Below, piece by piece: positions 13,146 to 22,879 of a stretch of DNA of 64,000 nucleotides. Under the pieces are notes generated by a model. The model saw only the letters and a list, made by a program, of their open reading frames with translations, was not told where the DNA came from and searched no databases. Within the stretch, counting starts at the first letter, position 1; every line of letters begins with the position of its first letter. The stretch is taken from NCBI GenBank assembly GCA_035772785.1, contig JAOCPU010000014.1, forward strand, positions 496,001 through 560,000, read 5' to 3'. The translations under genes were made by a program, and so were the position numbers. This DNA is from Phlebiopsis flavidoalba (Eukaryota; Basidiomycota; Agaricomycetes; Polyporales; Phanerochaetaceae).

Positions 13146-13618
13146 CAAAGTACAGTACGGAGATTGAACGAAACATCCTGCAGGAACTGGGTCTGTAGGT
13201 TAAAGCCTGAATGCGGCGGGTAAGTGGTAAAAGGTGCCAGAAAATCGAGTAAAAATTCACATCGCGTGGCACAATCACATGCGCGGGCCACCCTCATCCT
13301 TCATTTTGTCCCTTCGCCGACGGAAGCCTTCAGGTACAGTGGACTTGGTTAATAACTCGTAATAAACCGACCAGGAAGCTATCCAAATACTACGGAAACG
13401 TTTGTGTACAATTCAATAGCGTCAGACGAGCGAGTCCGGGCATGTGTGGACGAGAGATCAGAGCGTAAAAAACTGCGACATATGATTGAGAATTGGAAAA
13501 AAAAAAATTGGCTCAAAAGAGTTCTAAGCTTCATCCCTTCGCATGACTACCACCCCGACCGCTAGCAAACCGAAAAGTCGAACGAGGGCGGATCAGTGTG
13601 GCGACAATGCGTGCGAAT

Positions 13619-14343
13619 CTAGTCGCTAGTCGCGTACGCTGCGCGATCGCGGAGGGTATCAGCCTGAGCGGTGGTCTCGGGGTAAGAGGTGTTGGTAGTA
13701 GTACCATTGCTGGTCTTTTGCCTGCACGTTGGCAAACACGGGCCTCACGACGGATCCATAGAGCGTCTCAGCGCCCTGTTCATGACGTCAAGCGTCAGTG
13801 GCAAAGTTTATCCGAACAGAGAGGACAGAATACGCACGCGGAAGGCAGGGAGCTGGAGCCAGAGGATGAAGACGGTCTTGAACGCGAAGTACCAGGGGAG
13901 ATAGTAGAGGGACGAGGCGGAGCGCGAAGCTCTCGAGGAAGTTGGTTGAAGCCAAAGACGACCCAGTAAGTTGAGCCACTGGATGTCGTCGTTGTGGCCG
14001 GGGTCTCGATAGCCTTCATGGAAAGATATGCGGGGAGGGCCCAGCCGAGGATGTTCGAAACAGGGGAGGCGAAGGTGTTGATTGCGTGCAGGACAAAGAC
14101 AAGCACGACACCGCCGAGGAAGGCGTATGCCTTGGGGACTTGTGTGCGCTCTTCAAACGCGGTCAAGGCCGGGTATTTGGCGAGCTGTACGCGTGAGAGA
14201 GGTCGTGTGAGACGACAAGACCCTTGGGGCGAAAAACGTAGCTAACGCACCTCCTTGTCGAGCTGTGTCCGACATAGTAGTTGGCCTTGTTCTGGGCCTG
14301 GATAACGGCGGGGTGCTGCTTCACGTTTTGCAGCGGACGACAT
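13619..14343 (-). CDS. YOP1: YOP1-type TB2/DP1/HVA22 reticulon-like ER membrane-shaping protein
   Basis: Members of this family wedge into ER membrane as hairpins and stabilise tubules. Exon 1 starts at ATG 14343 and carries KQHPAVIQAQNKANYYVG. An intron beginning GTGCGT (about 14250) precedes LAKYPALTAFEERTQVPKAY and the first hydrophobic hairpin GGVVLVFVLHAI (about 14080-14180). Next come the family signature NILGWALPAYLSMKAIETP (about 14010-14060), the second hairpin with YWVVFGF, FLESFALRLV and WYFAFKTVFILWLQLP (about 13850-13985), another short intron, then RPVFANVQ and a Thr/Ser-rich tail stopping at 13619-13621. Length (about 190 aa) fits Yop1. At least three small indels break the frame: after exon 1's start, at the exon 1/intron border and at FGF/FLES. 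All the family landmarks survive, so a functional gene with consensus errors is likely. Confidence 0.8.
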
Positions 14344-14719
14344 CTTGAAAAAATGCGAAAGTCCGTAAAAAAATGCGTGGCAGAAAGCGATGCAGGCGTG
14401 ACGTTAGAGCGACGCCTGACGACGACGAAAAAATCAAATAAAGTGTGCTTACTATGGAGTGTGCTGGCGGTAGAATACAGGTAGGTGGTGGGGAGAGAAG
14501 AAAGATGTGGTGGCGAAGGCGAGGAGGAGGGCTGGTTGATATGGCGGCAGGTTTTGATGACGTGTGTTTGGGAGCTTCAGGCGCGGGAGCGTACCTCATC
14601 GTGCCCAGGCTTGTCCGTCACTCCCATCTCCACTGCACCAAAATGTCCCGACCAATGAAGCCATAGCTGTATGCGACTCCATTCTTATGTTTTGAAACAT
14701 ATCTAATTGCGGCCACAGT
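14344..14719. other. Upstream region of YOP1
   Basis: Non-coding by appearance. On the minus strand it shows A/T-rich runs close to the YOP1 start, and it probably holds the YOP1 promoter and leader. No individual site can be supported. Confidence 0.3.
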
Positions 14720-14880
14720 CCCTGCACAGGCAAATCCCTCCTTCACCCATACATCCCCGTCGGTCTCTTTGCCCTACCTCGCCTTCGCCTTCGTGTCTCC
14801 CCCCCCTCCTACCCCACTTTTTTTTTTTTTTTAGCTCCTCACTTTGGTCTCGCGTTCTACTTTTCCACGTCAGCATCACT
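14720..14880 (+). promoter_or_regulatory. Pyrimidine-rich tract, probable promoter/5' leader
   Basis: A long C/T tract ending in a T run of about 15 (about 14818-14832) is followed by TCTCGCGTTCTACTTTTCC and CATCACTCCC. Such CT-rich leaders just upstream of the start are typical of expressed basidiomycete genes. It points rightwards, into the unrecognised spliced gene next to it. Confidence 0.4.
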
Positions 14881-14884
14881 CCCA

Positions 14885-15400
14885 CTACGTATCAGCTCCG
14901 CAGCTGACATCCGCATAGATTACCCAAGGCTGACACTGCCCCTCCGCGAACTTATCGCAGTCGCGTCCACGCCAGCATCCTCGGCGCAACTTTGGTGTCG
15001 TGGCACTCTTCTGCTCAGTCGGTGTCTACTTGTAGAGTGCGCAGCAATATATCCCTCGCCGCAGACCATTAGTGATATCCTCAATCGTAAAATGTATGCT
15101 ACGGGTAGTGATGGTGAAGATGGACAGTCTTGCATGAAATAGGGCTTTAATGGACGATTAGTTGTACGTTTACGCGGTTATGAATTCATACTAACGGGGC
15201 TACCACAGCCTAGAAAGCCCCCCGGAAACGACGGGATATCCTTGATATGTGGTAACCCGCGACCGAAGCAGCTGCAGCCCACGGTGTCGCCGACCATAAT
15301 TTGTGCGAACAAGAGTATATCGTCCTTCTGCTGGGTCCTACCCTAAAGGCCCTGCTGTAGCGGCTGAACCCCTTGAACATGGCCCCACGTCTAAGCACAT
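14885..15400 (+). CDS. Unrecognised spliced plus-strand gene between YOP1 and RPA12
   Basis: Coding potential is suggested by a frame reading YPRLTLPLRELIAVASTPAS from about 14920, continuing to about 15138. A textbook small intron lies at about 15163-15207: GTACGT donor, TACTAAC-type branch point (CATACTAACG) and CCACAG acceptor. It is followed by a Pro/Lys-rich stretch, RKPPGNDGISLICGNPRPK. A stop separates the first part from the intron unless a frameshift is allowed, as elsewhere in this region. The start codon is uncertain. The gene would converge on RPA12. I do not recognise the protein and propose no function. Confidence 0.3.
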
Positions 15401-15506
15401 TCTTGCGATATCTGCATAGTGTCAGAAATTAGGGAGCAACAACCAGCAGTCCGCACGAACGCGTAGTTAAGTAGGTTCAGGCTGATTGCATGAGGGTCGC
15501 ATATCT

Positions 15507-16133
15507 TTAGTTGTTGACACGCCAGCCGTGTCTGCACTTTACGCACTGTACAAGATAGTCAGTGCTTGATCTACAAACACGAGAAAGTTCGAACGCAACA
15601 GTGTACAAGATTGTTGAGCCTTCGTCCGCACTGCGCAGTTGCATTTCCTTCGAGAAAGCCTCCATGTGACCACAGCTTTGGACACTTCTCGGTGCCTGGA
15701 ATATAGTAAGCATTTGACTCAGTACACGCCTTTGCGAGGGTCCTGCATGCGCACCTTGAGCAAAGCATCTTCGCCCTCGTGTGAATCTCGTTTTGAGTCT
15801 TACCCTTCTGTCTCAATGCAGAGGGTAATGCATACCGGATGTGAACGTGTTACGATCGTAATATTTTCATATGCTAGAATTGAGTCAGTCATGACATTGC
15901 CAGAGATGATAAAGATTGTGCTCACAGCTTGCAGGTTCAACATGACCGCACTGCTCGCATGCGACTTCGTTTTCCCCGTCCTGTGCGGTAAATTGAGTAA
16001 TGTTCCGCATTCCGGGCAGAACAATAATGACCCTAGAATCCAGGTTGCCCAGTAAGTTCTACCGTTTTTTTGTCAATGCAAATGGCGGATAAGTGCTCAC
16101 CCGGCCGATTTTCTCTGCGCGCCGTGTCGACAT
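15507..16133 (-). CDS. RPA12: RNA polymerase I subunit A12.2 (RPA12)
   Basis: Small zinc-ribbon subunit of RNA polymerase I, needed for RNA cleavage and termination in rDNA transcription in the nucleolus. Exon 1 starts at ATG 16133 and ends in EKIG. After an intron comes SLLFCPECGTLLNLP (first zinc ribbon, CPEC; about 15975-16020), then ACEQCGHVEPAS completing the ribbon. A 50-nt GTGAGC..CTAG intron leads to YENITIVTRSHP (about 15840). After a further intron come EKCPKCGHME and the Pol I signature KEMQLRSADEGST (about 15600-15660). A last intron precedes CVKCRHGWRVNN and the stop at 15507-15509. All eight zinc-binding cysteines of the two ribbons can be found. Three or four single- or double-base shifts interrupt the frame, most plausibly consensus errors since every motif is intact. 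Confidence 0.85.
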
Positions 16134-16850
16134 TTCGGTCGTCTGCAGACAGAGTTTCTCGCAGAATCTCGATCGAGCCTCATCTGAGGATTCTTCTTGC
16201 TGTAATCACCATTCCGATACGCCCATAGCTCCAATTTTATGGTGGTTAACACAGAGTCTTGGATTCGCGCCCCGTCGGTCGATCGTTCACAGCTGCGACA
16301 CACCCTACTCCAGACGACAGCTGAACGCTCTCACGGCTTCACGAAAGCTTTTACGTATCCAATTTCTGATCAAAGCGACTCGACTTTCTCTCGTCCCCAT
16401 CAGTCGGAGGTAATCATACGCGTCTTATGGATCCGATTGTAGGCCTCTGGTGCGACAAATATTCACATGGGTCCGAATCTAGATAATTAGACCCCTCGTC
16501 CTCGGTGCCTCTTACTCCACCACAGTTCACCACTCCAAATCCGCTGGAGCTACCACATGGTCGCTCGCTCTGACCCCCACCACTTCACTGGCGACACTCC
16601 CTAAACGCAGCTTTGCGTTTCGAGAACACTATCCATATTCGAAGTTGGAACGGTCAGGCTTTGAAAGAGCGGAAGATATGTCATCGGGCCCTGCGACGCA
16701 CCACGCCCGAGTTTTAAGGACAGATGGACTTTTGCCACAGGAAATTATGTGCGCCGTCGCCTTTCAATCACGAACTCAACCGTTAGCCCCGGTCTCTCAT
16801 ATGCGACGTTGCGTACTTATTCATAAGCTTTCGATTATCAAGCGCTCTCG
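16134..16850. other. Stretch with no recognisable gene
   Basis: RPA12 upstream region and unassigned sequence. The N-terminal exons of the M1 aminopeptidase at 16.9-18.4 kb would be expected here, but I could not identify them. Plus-strand frames at 16093-16413 and 16645-16854 match no family. Confidence 0.3.
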
Positions 16851-16899
16851 ATAAGTGAGAGAGTCCGAGATCGACGGTGAACCAGCGAGAGTACAACGC

Positions 16900-18415
16900 T
16901 TTGTGTATATCCATGCCTTCATATTATGCTCACAGCCCCGACTCGGTGTTTCCATGTCCACGCCATTTGTCGCGCTCCAAACATATACTCATGACTGTCA
17001 TGGGCGATCCGCTCTTCAGATCGACCTTGCGGCCCTACCCCCGTGGAATGCGGGTACTTAGCCCTGAATGAGTGACGGTTGTTATACAACGACAACCGAG
17101 AGTGGGTTGTACCTGCCGCTGGCAGTGGTTGGACGACAGAGTGCGTATGGACTCTATTCACACGATGGTACAGTAGACTGACCGCGGACCCCCGGCCTGT
17201 GTAGGCAGACAAAGGAGAACAGAGAACGCTACATCCCTTAAACTATATTTCATGTCTATCATGACCGCTGCTGATTCGCGAAACTCTAGGTTTTTGGCGA
17301 AGGAGGAAGAAATCGTTCCGCCTTATAGGTTCAAGGTGTATGACTTGCTCGTGTTGCCACCTTCATTCCCGTACGGTGGAATGGTGAGTTGGACCCTCAC
17401 GAAAACGAATACTGCAATCTTAATTGACGGCTAGGAAAATGCATGCCTGAGTTTCTGACACCCAGCAAGTCCCGCTTCTACTTCGTTCGCTAACGACATG
17501 TCTCATCTTGACACCAGCATTGCTCGCCGGAGACCGCTCGTTGGTCGATGTTGTCGTCCACGAACTCACACATTCTTGGTTTGGCAATGGCGTCACGTAA
17601 GCCTCGCATCTCTGTCATGTCGGCCCAAACTTATACGCGCTCTCAGCCACGCTCATGCAACCCATTTCTGGCTCAACGAGGGTTGGACAACGTACATGGA
17701 GCGCCTTCTCCTCGAGAAACTCCACGGCCCAGCAGAGCGAGGCTTTTCGTACCTCATTGGGTCCAAGGCTCTCTACGATGCGCTTAAGCTCTACGAGAAC
17801 CAACCACGGTACCAGCGGCTCGTCATCGAATTTGAGCAGGGTGAAGATCCGGATGATTCCTATAGTCGTGTGCCATATGACAAGGGCTCAAACTTCTTGC
17901 TGCACATCGGTAAGAGCGTCCTGAATAACGACAGAGAGCAATGCTCATCACAGTTGTCGACAGAGCGCACGCTGGGTGGTATTGATGTTTTCCTCCCATA
18001 CATAAACGACTATGTCAGCACATTTATGGGCAAGAGCATTACTACGCAGCAGTGGAAAGATCATCTATACGCATTCTACGAGAAGCACAATCCCGAGAAA
18101 GTCAAGGCACTGGACACTATTGACTGGAATGTAAGCTGCGCCTTAACTATACCAAATGAAGTGCTCAAAATGGCTCCAGGCCTGGTTCTATGGTGAAGGT
18201 ACCGAGCTGCCCGTCAAGATGGAGTATGACACAACCCTTGCGCAGCAAGCCTATGCTCTTGCGTAAGCATTTTCACCCTTGGCATACAAACAGCAGCGTT
18301 TACTTCATCCGTAGGGAGCGGTGGGACAAAGCTCGTTCGACAGACCTTGCTAGTCTAGACTTCCAGGAGTCTGATGTGAAGGCGTTCAGCTCTAACCAAA
18401 AAAGTGAGCGATAGA
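16900..18415 (+). CDS. M1 zinc aminopeptidase of the leukotriene-A4-hydrolase family, copy A, incomplete at both ends
   Basis: Family members are cytosolic zinc metallopeptidases, with epoxide hydrolase activity in some. Clear segments are [20 protein letters not shown] with PPSFPYGGM (about 17297-17380); [15 protein letters not shown] with the zinc motif HELTH at 17559-17573; [12 protein letters not shown], carrying the third zinc ligand Glu (about 17668); [17 protein letters not shown] with the catalytic Tyr context (about 17840); [15 protein letters not shown] and GKSITTQQW (about 17970-18055); a [14 protein letters not shown] segment (about 18170-18212); and [16 protein letters not shown] up to 18403. 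Weak matches near 16915-17130 suggest parts of the N-terminal domain. The C-terminal helical repeat domain seen in copies B and C is missing, and kinase F4 begins soon after. Frameshifts occur around the zinc site. Confidence 0.75.
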
Positions 18416-19239
18416 AGCTTTCGTCAAATGCTTTGTGCTCAACGTGCGTCCGAGGATCTTGGCAGACTAGCGTGAAGCTTTTTCTTTGAAACACTCTCAA
18501 TATAGATAGTAGTGTATCATTCGGAGCTCTGGTACAACATGTCGGCCATACGTCGACTCGATTCTGTATCATATCTAGCCGTGGTGTGAATTCGCGGCCG
18601 GCTGATGCCGTGCTTTGAGCGCTTCCGCGGTCCTGTCAATTTTTCCAGGCGCCCCTGATACCGCCACCGCGACGGTGCGCGACGCGTTTCTTTCTCTTGG
18701 ACTGTGACGTCGACGTATCCCAAATCCGAAACTACACCCGTCGGTCGGAAAGTCACAAAGACGTTGTCCTTTGTGCCTGTGTTTGTGGAAGAAGATATTA
18801 ATCGGAGACTCTGCCCAGACAGTGCCAGAGCTTTTTCAAGTTTCACGCTAATCTTAGGCCCACTAAGTGGTTTCCTCCTCCTCCCCCCAATACTACTTAC
18901 AATGCACTAATCTCTCGTGATCGACAAAGTCCATCTCAATCATATCAATCTTACTCCCACGCACTTTAGACGTTATTGCGACATCCAGAAGAAGAAGACG
19001 GCCGTTTCATATGCGCTATGCATCCTCAGCTTGTTCCGTCAATCCGTTTTCATTGAAGATTCGAAGGGCCAGTTCGCGTACGATGCCCGACTTCTCGAAC
19101 CTTGTCATCTCTTTGCCGACGCATCAATCTCATATACTAACAGATATGTGATCCTTTGTATGTTCCTCCCATTACTATCATCAACTGCCTTATAACACAA
19201 CAAAACCCAAGCCCTTTTTCAGATCAAAGTCATCTCGAA
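18416..19239. other. Interval between aminopeptidase A and kinase F4
   Basis: The expected C-terminal domain of the aminopeptidase cannot be found. Plus-strand frames at 18917-19195 may be the N-terminus of kinase F4, and 18517-18846 (-) is an unassigned 109-codon frame. An (A/G)AAGAAG-rich segment lies near 18990. Confidence 0.3.
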
Positions 19240-21970
19240 AATCTGGAGTGTGTCCTGACATCCAACTATATCAAGCAAGACAACGCGAAGACGAGAAGAA
19301 GAAGACAATATGGGACTCGTTTATGAGCCTCAAATTGACTCTAGATGGAACGAGCGCAATACACCACTTACCGAAAATCAAGACCACCGCGCTTGCCAGC
19401 CCATCGGTGTTCGCGAAAACACCGGGCGCGTTGGTTAGAAAGACGCGTACTGGGACAGAAGAAGAAAGAAGCCTTGCAGGACCGATCGTACTACAGCTTT
19501 TCCACGACACACCTACTAGACATAGAATGTCATACACGACGTAGATGGCGACCCATTTGAAGACCCTCCTGAAGCGATCTCGTCGCAAACATCATCTGAA
19601 GGTCCGCTCATACTGCTCGTCACCTACCAGTCCTAGGTCCTCCGTTTTATCGCAGGATAATCAGCGTTCAAGCCAATGCGCTGTATACTTCCCCTGTACA
19701 CAAATCCAGCGTCCAATACCTTCTCCAGCAACTTCCCCCCGCGATCGCATCGCATAGCCATTGATACAACCCTCCTGATTCCAAGATACTCCTTGTGGGT
19801 CGCTAAGTAAACGACCCCCCCCTTTATCTGTCAGTCAGCCTGCGAGGGCTTCATCTACTTCCAAAATCATCTCGAGCTCGTCGTCTCTTAATTGGCCACA
19901 TGTGTGGCCATTTCCCCCGAACCATCCCCACACCATCAGTAGGCAATGCAAATAATTTCTAGATCCGCACATTGGCGAACGGTTCCTTAGTTGGTGGCAC
20001 GTTCAAGGCTGCAGCGTTACGCTGCTAAATCGCGCAACAGACACGTGTTCCTTCATTATTCCCCACCTCTGTCTCCTTCTCTTACCCTCTCTGGTATTCA
20101 TACGCTGAATCCGTACACGTGTTGTTGCGCGATCTCATTCGAGCTCGGTGGGACCATTTCGGGCGCCGTCGTAAACCGAACGTTTTGACATACATCGACA
20201 GCCCGAGCCTTCTGGCTGAGTTCCTCTGGAAATTCAAACCATATGACGACACGAGCAACGCGGGCTTTGACCCCAATGTTCAGCTGGCCACCGCAAACCT
20301 GACAGGAAAAAAGAGTTTTCGAGCACGCTGATCTCGAACTTTTTGAACAACGAATCAAACGAAAGCGAAGAGCGATGTCTCAAGGCGCAGACTACCAGGC
20401 GCTAGAGATATCTCACTCGATGGCACAAGAGCAAAAACTCATCGTTACCCTCCGACCCTGACGAGAGTTCACAGTCCCGATCTCCAACGATTTCTTCACA
20501 CCCCACGTCACAAACTGAAGCCATGACCTTCGCGGGCTGATCGTTCGTACAGGCCATTCTCATCAATGAACTCCTCTCTATTTGCCATGAGGCCGGGCGT
20601 GCCCCACCCCGGGCCTATTCTTGCCTCTGTTATGATACGAGACGACAGACGCCACACACCGTCTCCTCCCGCTGCTATGTCTGAAGGGATACGTGGCGAC
20701 TTGACAGTCGGGATCTTCGGCCAGAGGCGGACGTACTTCCCGAGACCAATTGAAGCGTAACCGAGATGCCCAAAACGTACCTGATCTTCTCTCTATGGTG
20801 TTTGAGATGTAAGTGCGAGTGATTTAGGCAGATCCATGAATCTCGTTTCGCATACATTTGCGGTCGATGACGGAGAGTGGCGAGCCACCAATTGCCGTTT
20901 TAGAGAAACACGTACATCATTCGTCTAGTCCAGGAGATCGCCTACCCTCTTGAAAACGCAAGAGACGAGAAACAAAAGAGTACCGTACAGGTCTTTTGCG
21001 ATGTTCTCCAAGGTTCGTTCATTGGTGGTTTGGCTGGGTGAGGCGCTCGCTAATCAGGCTGCTGTAGCTGTCGAGAAGGCATACGACGCCTGGAATCTTG
21101 CATCGTGATGTGAGCTATCGAAATATCATGATCACTTCTGACGGCAGGGGCGGTCCTCAACGATTGGGATCACGCCGGGTCTCCTAAAGACGACTTAGCG
21201 CACGGCATCGTGAGCAGCCCACAACTGACGCGTCACTGTCTGCCTTATACGTCTCCAGGGTACTTTGGGCATTCATGTCGATATCTCTCTTACGAGACCC
21301 CGAAAAACTGTGATGCGGATGTGGACCTAGTTGACGACTTGGAGTCTATTTTCTGGGTGCCTCGTGTACGGAACGACCAAAGCGCTTTCTCGCAACGGGT
21401 CAACACTGCGACGAGGACATGTTTTTGACCAACGGTCGCAGGACACGAAAAGGTCGGGTCGCCCTGGTCGGCGGAGCAAAGAAACATACAGCGCTATGGG
21501 GCGGCTGGCTTCTCAAAATACGATGCTCTTGCACTGCTCTACAAGACTCGCTACTGCTTGACTGGCGCTGGTCGTTGGTTCGAGTATCAGCTAATGAAGC
21601 AAGAATGGCCCTCCGCTTGATGACGAAGACAAAGATAGACCTCAAGGAAATTCCTCGCTTGGTATATCTAATCCGTCCTTCTGGATAGATAAATTTTCCA
21701 CGGCCCTAGACAGGACCAAGTCATGCTGTCCCCATCACACTCCGTCCGTGGCCGCACCCAGGAATCATCCTTCTCAGAACGAGCATGGGATTGATAAAAC
21801 GAGCGACATCACGACTCGACGGAAAGGAATGCTTACTCGCCAAGCTCATCAGCCCCAGCGAAAGCGCTCCATTGGCGAATTAGGCCCAGAGGAACCAATT
21901 GTTCAAAGTCTCCGAAGGTCCAAACGTCTTAAAGTGTCGGATGTCCTTGTCCAAGCGCCTGCAATAAGTA
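19240..21970 (+). pseudogene. FunK1 kinase copy F4, nearly full length, frame-disrupted
   Basis: Plus-strand landmarks in order are CPDIQLYQARQ (about 19252), DVDGDPFEDPPEA (about 19542), RARWD and SLLAEFLWKFKPYDD (about 20135-20245), LHRDVSYRNIMITSDGRG (about 21104-21150) followed directly by the VLNDWDHAG coding string, WAFMSISL and a DDLESIFW segment (about 21265-21355), and a basic tail ending SLRRSKRLK (about 21905-21935). Catalytic His-Arg-Asp and the Asn of the loop are present. The segments use all three frames, so the gene is broken or heavily error-laden. It converges tail-to-tail on F5. FunK1 kinases are a large fungal family of unknown pathway. Confidence 0.65.
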
Positions 21971-22879
21971 GCTCGCGGGTCATTAATACCATAAGCTGTT
22001 GTGTAGTGTTGAGACCCTCCACAAATCGATGACTCGACCACCACTGTATTATTACCCGTATATTACGCAGATGGCGTCCCTCTTTCATTTCCATTTGTTA
22101 CTCTTTCTTACCTCATGTCCCACTCCTGTGCGCCCAATACCTGTATAAGTACTCTCAAGGATGGCCAATGCATCAGTCCGCAAAAGCGTCACTCTTCTCC
22201 CAGCTGTTGTAGCCAATGCTCTGCTTGGGCCATGTGCCATTTCTACACAACTGGTGGTGCACAATAAAGGATGCTGTGGCCGCACCACGGTCCATGCAAT
22301 TAAGGCCTCATTCATCAACTCTTCCCGTAGCATAAAGTTCAATGACCGTAACCTAGAGCCAAATATAACGTCATGTTCTCATTGCACGGTCACCATAGCC
22401 ATTCTCGCCTGCATCTTCATTATCGTTACTCTCTGGGGGTGGAGCAAACCACTTGCCACCTCTCCCGTAGCCTAACGTCTCGCGCGCTACATTTTTCCAG
22501 GTCTGTACATCTCTCGAACCACTCTTGCTCAGAAATCGGTCAGCTCACTATGGTTCCACCGAAGCGAAGCGAGGCGCCTCTTGTTTCATCTCCGTATACG
22601 ATCGATCTTGAACGTTGAACATTGATGTTCAACGTTTAGAGGTGGTATGCAGGTTCGCGTCAACTCGACCTCATTTATTACATGGTTGGAAAAGTCAAAG
22701 AGTGAAGTAATCTGATTTCATCACGAGCATGCACGCTGTGTCTACATTGCTACCAATGTTTTGTACATGAAATTGGCGGCCATCCGAATACTCGGCAACG
22801 ATTCAAAACTGAGGCCGTATACGACCATCTTCGATCATCCTCAGCCTAGAAGTATAGATACCTTTTTGATGATTTCACT
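21971..22879. other. Tail-to-tail interval between kinases F4 and F5
   Basis: No gene recognised. Plus-strand frames of 104 and 81 codons (22161-22475, 22373-22618) look non-conserved. It contains the near-perfect palindrome listed separately. Confidence 0.35.
22611..22636. repeat. 26-bp near-perfect palindrome
   Basis: AACGTTGAACAT and its exact reverse complement ATGTTCAACGTT are separated by only two bases (TG). It lies between the converging ends of kinases F4 and F5. It could form a hairpin in RNA or a cruciform in DNA, or be a binding site for a dimeric protein. No further copy was noticed in the window. Confidence 0.8.
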
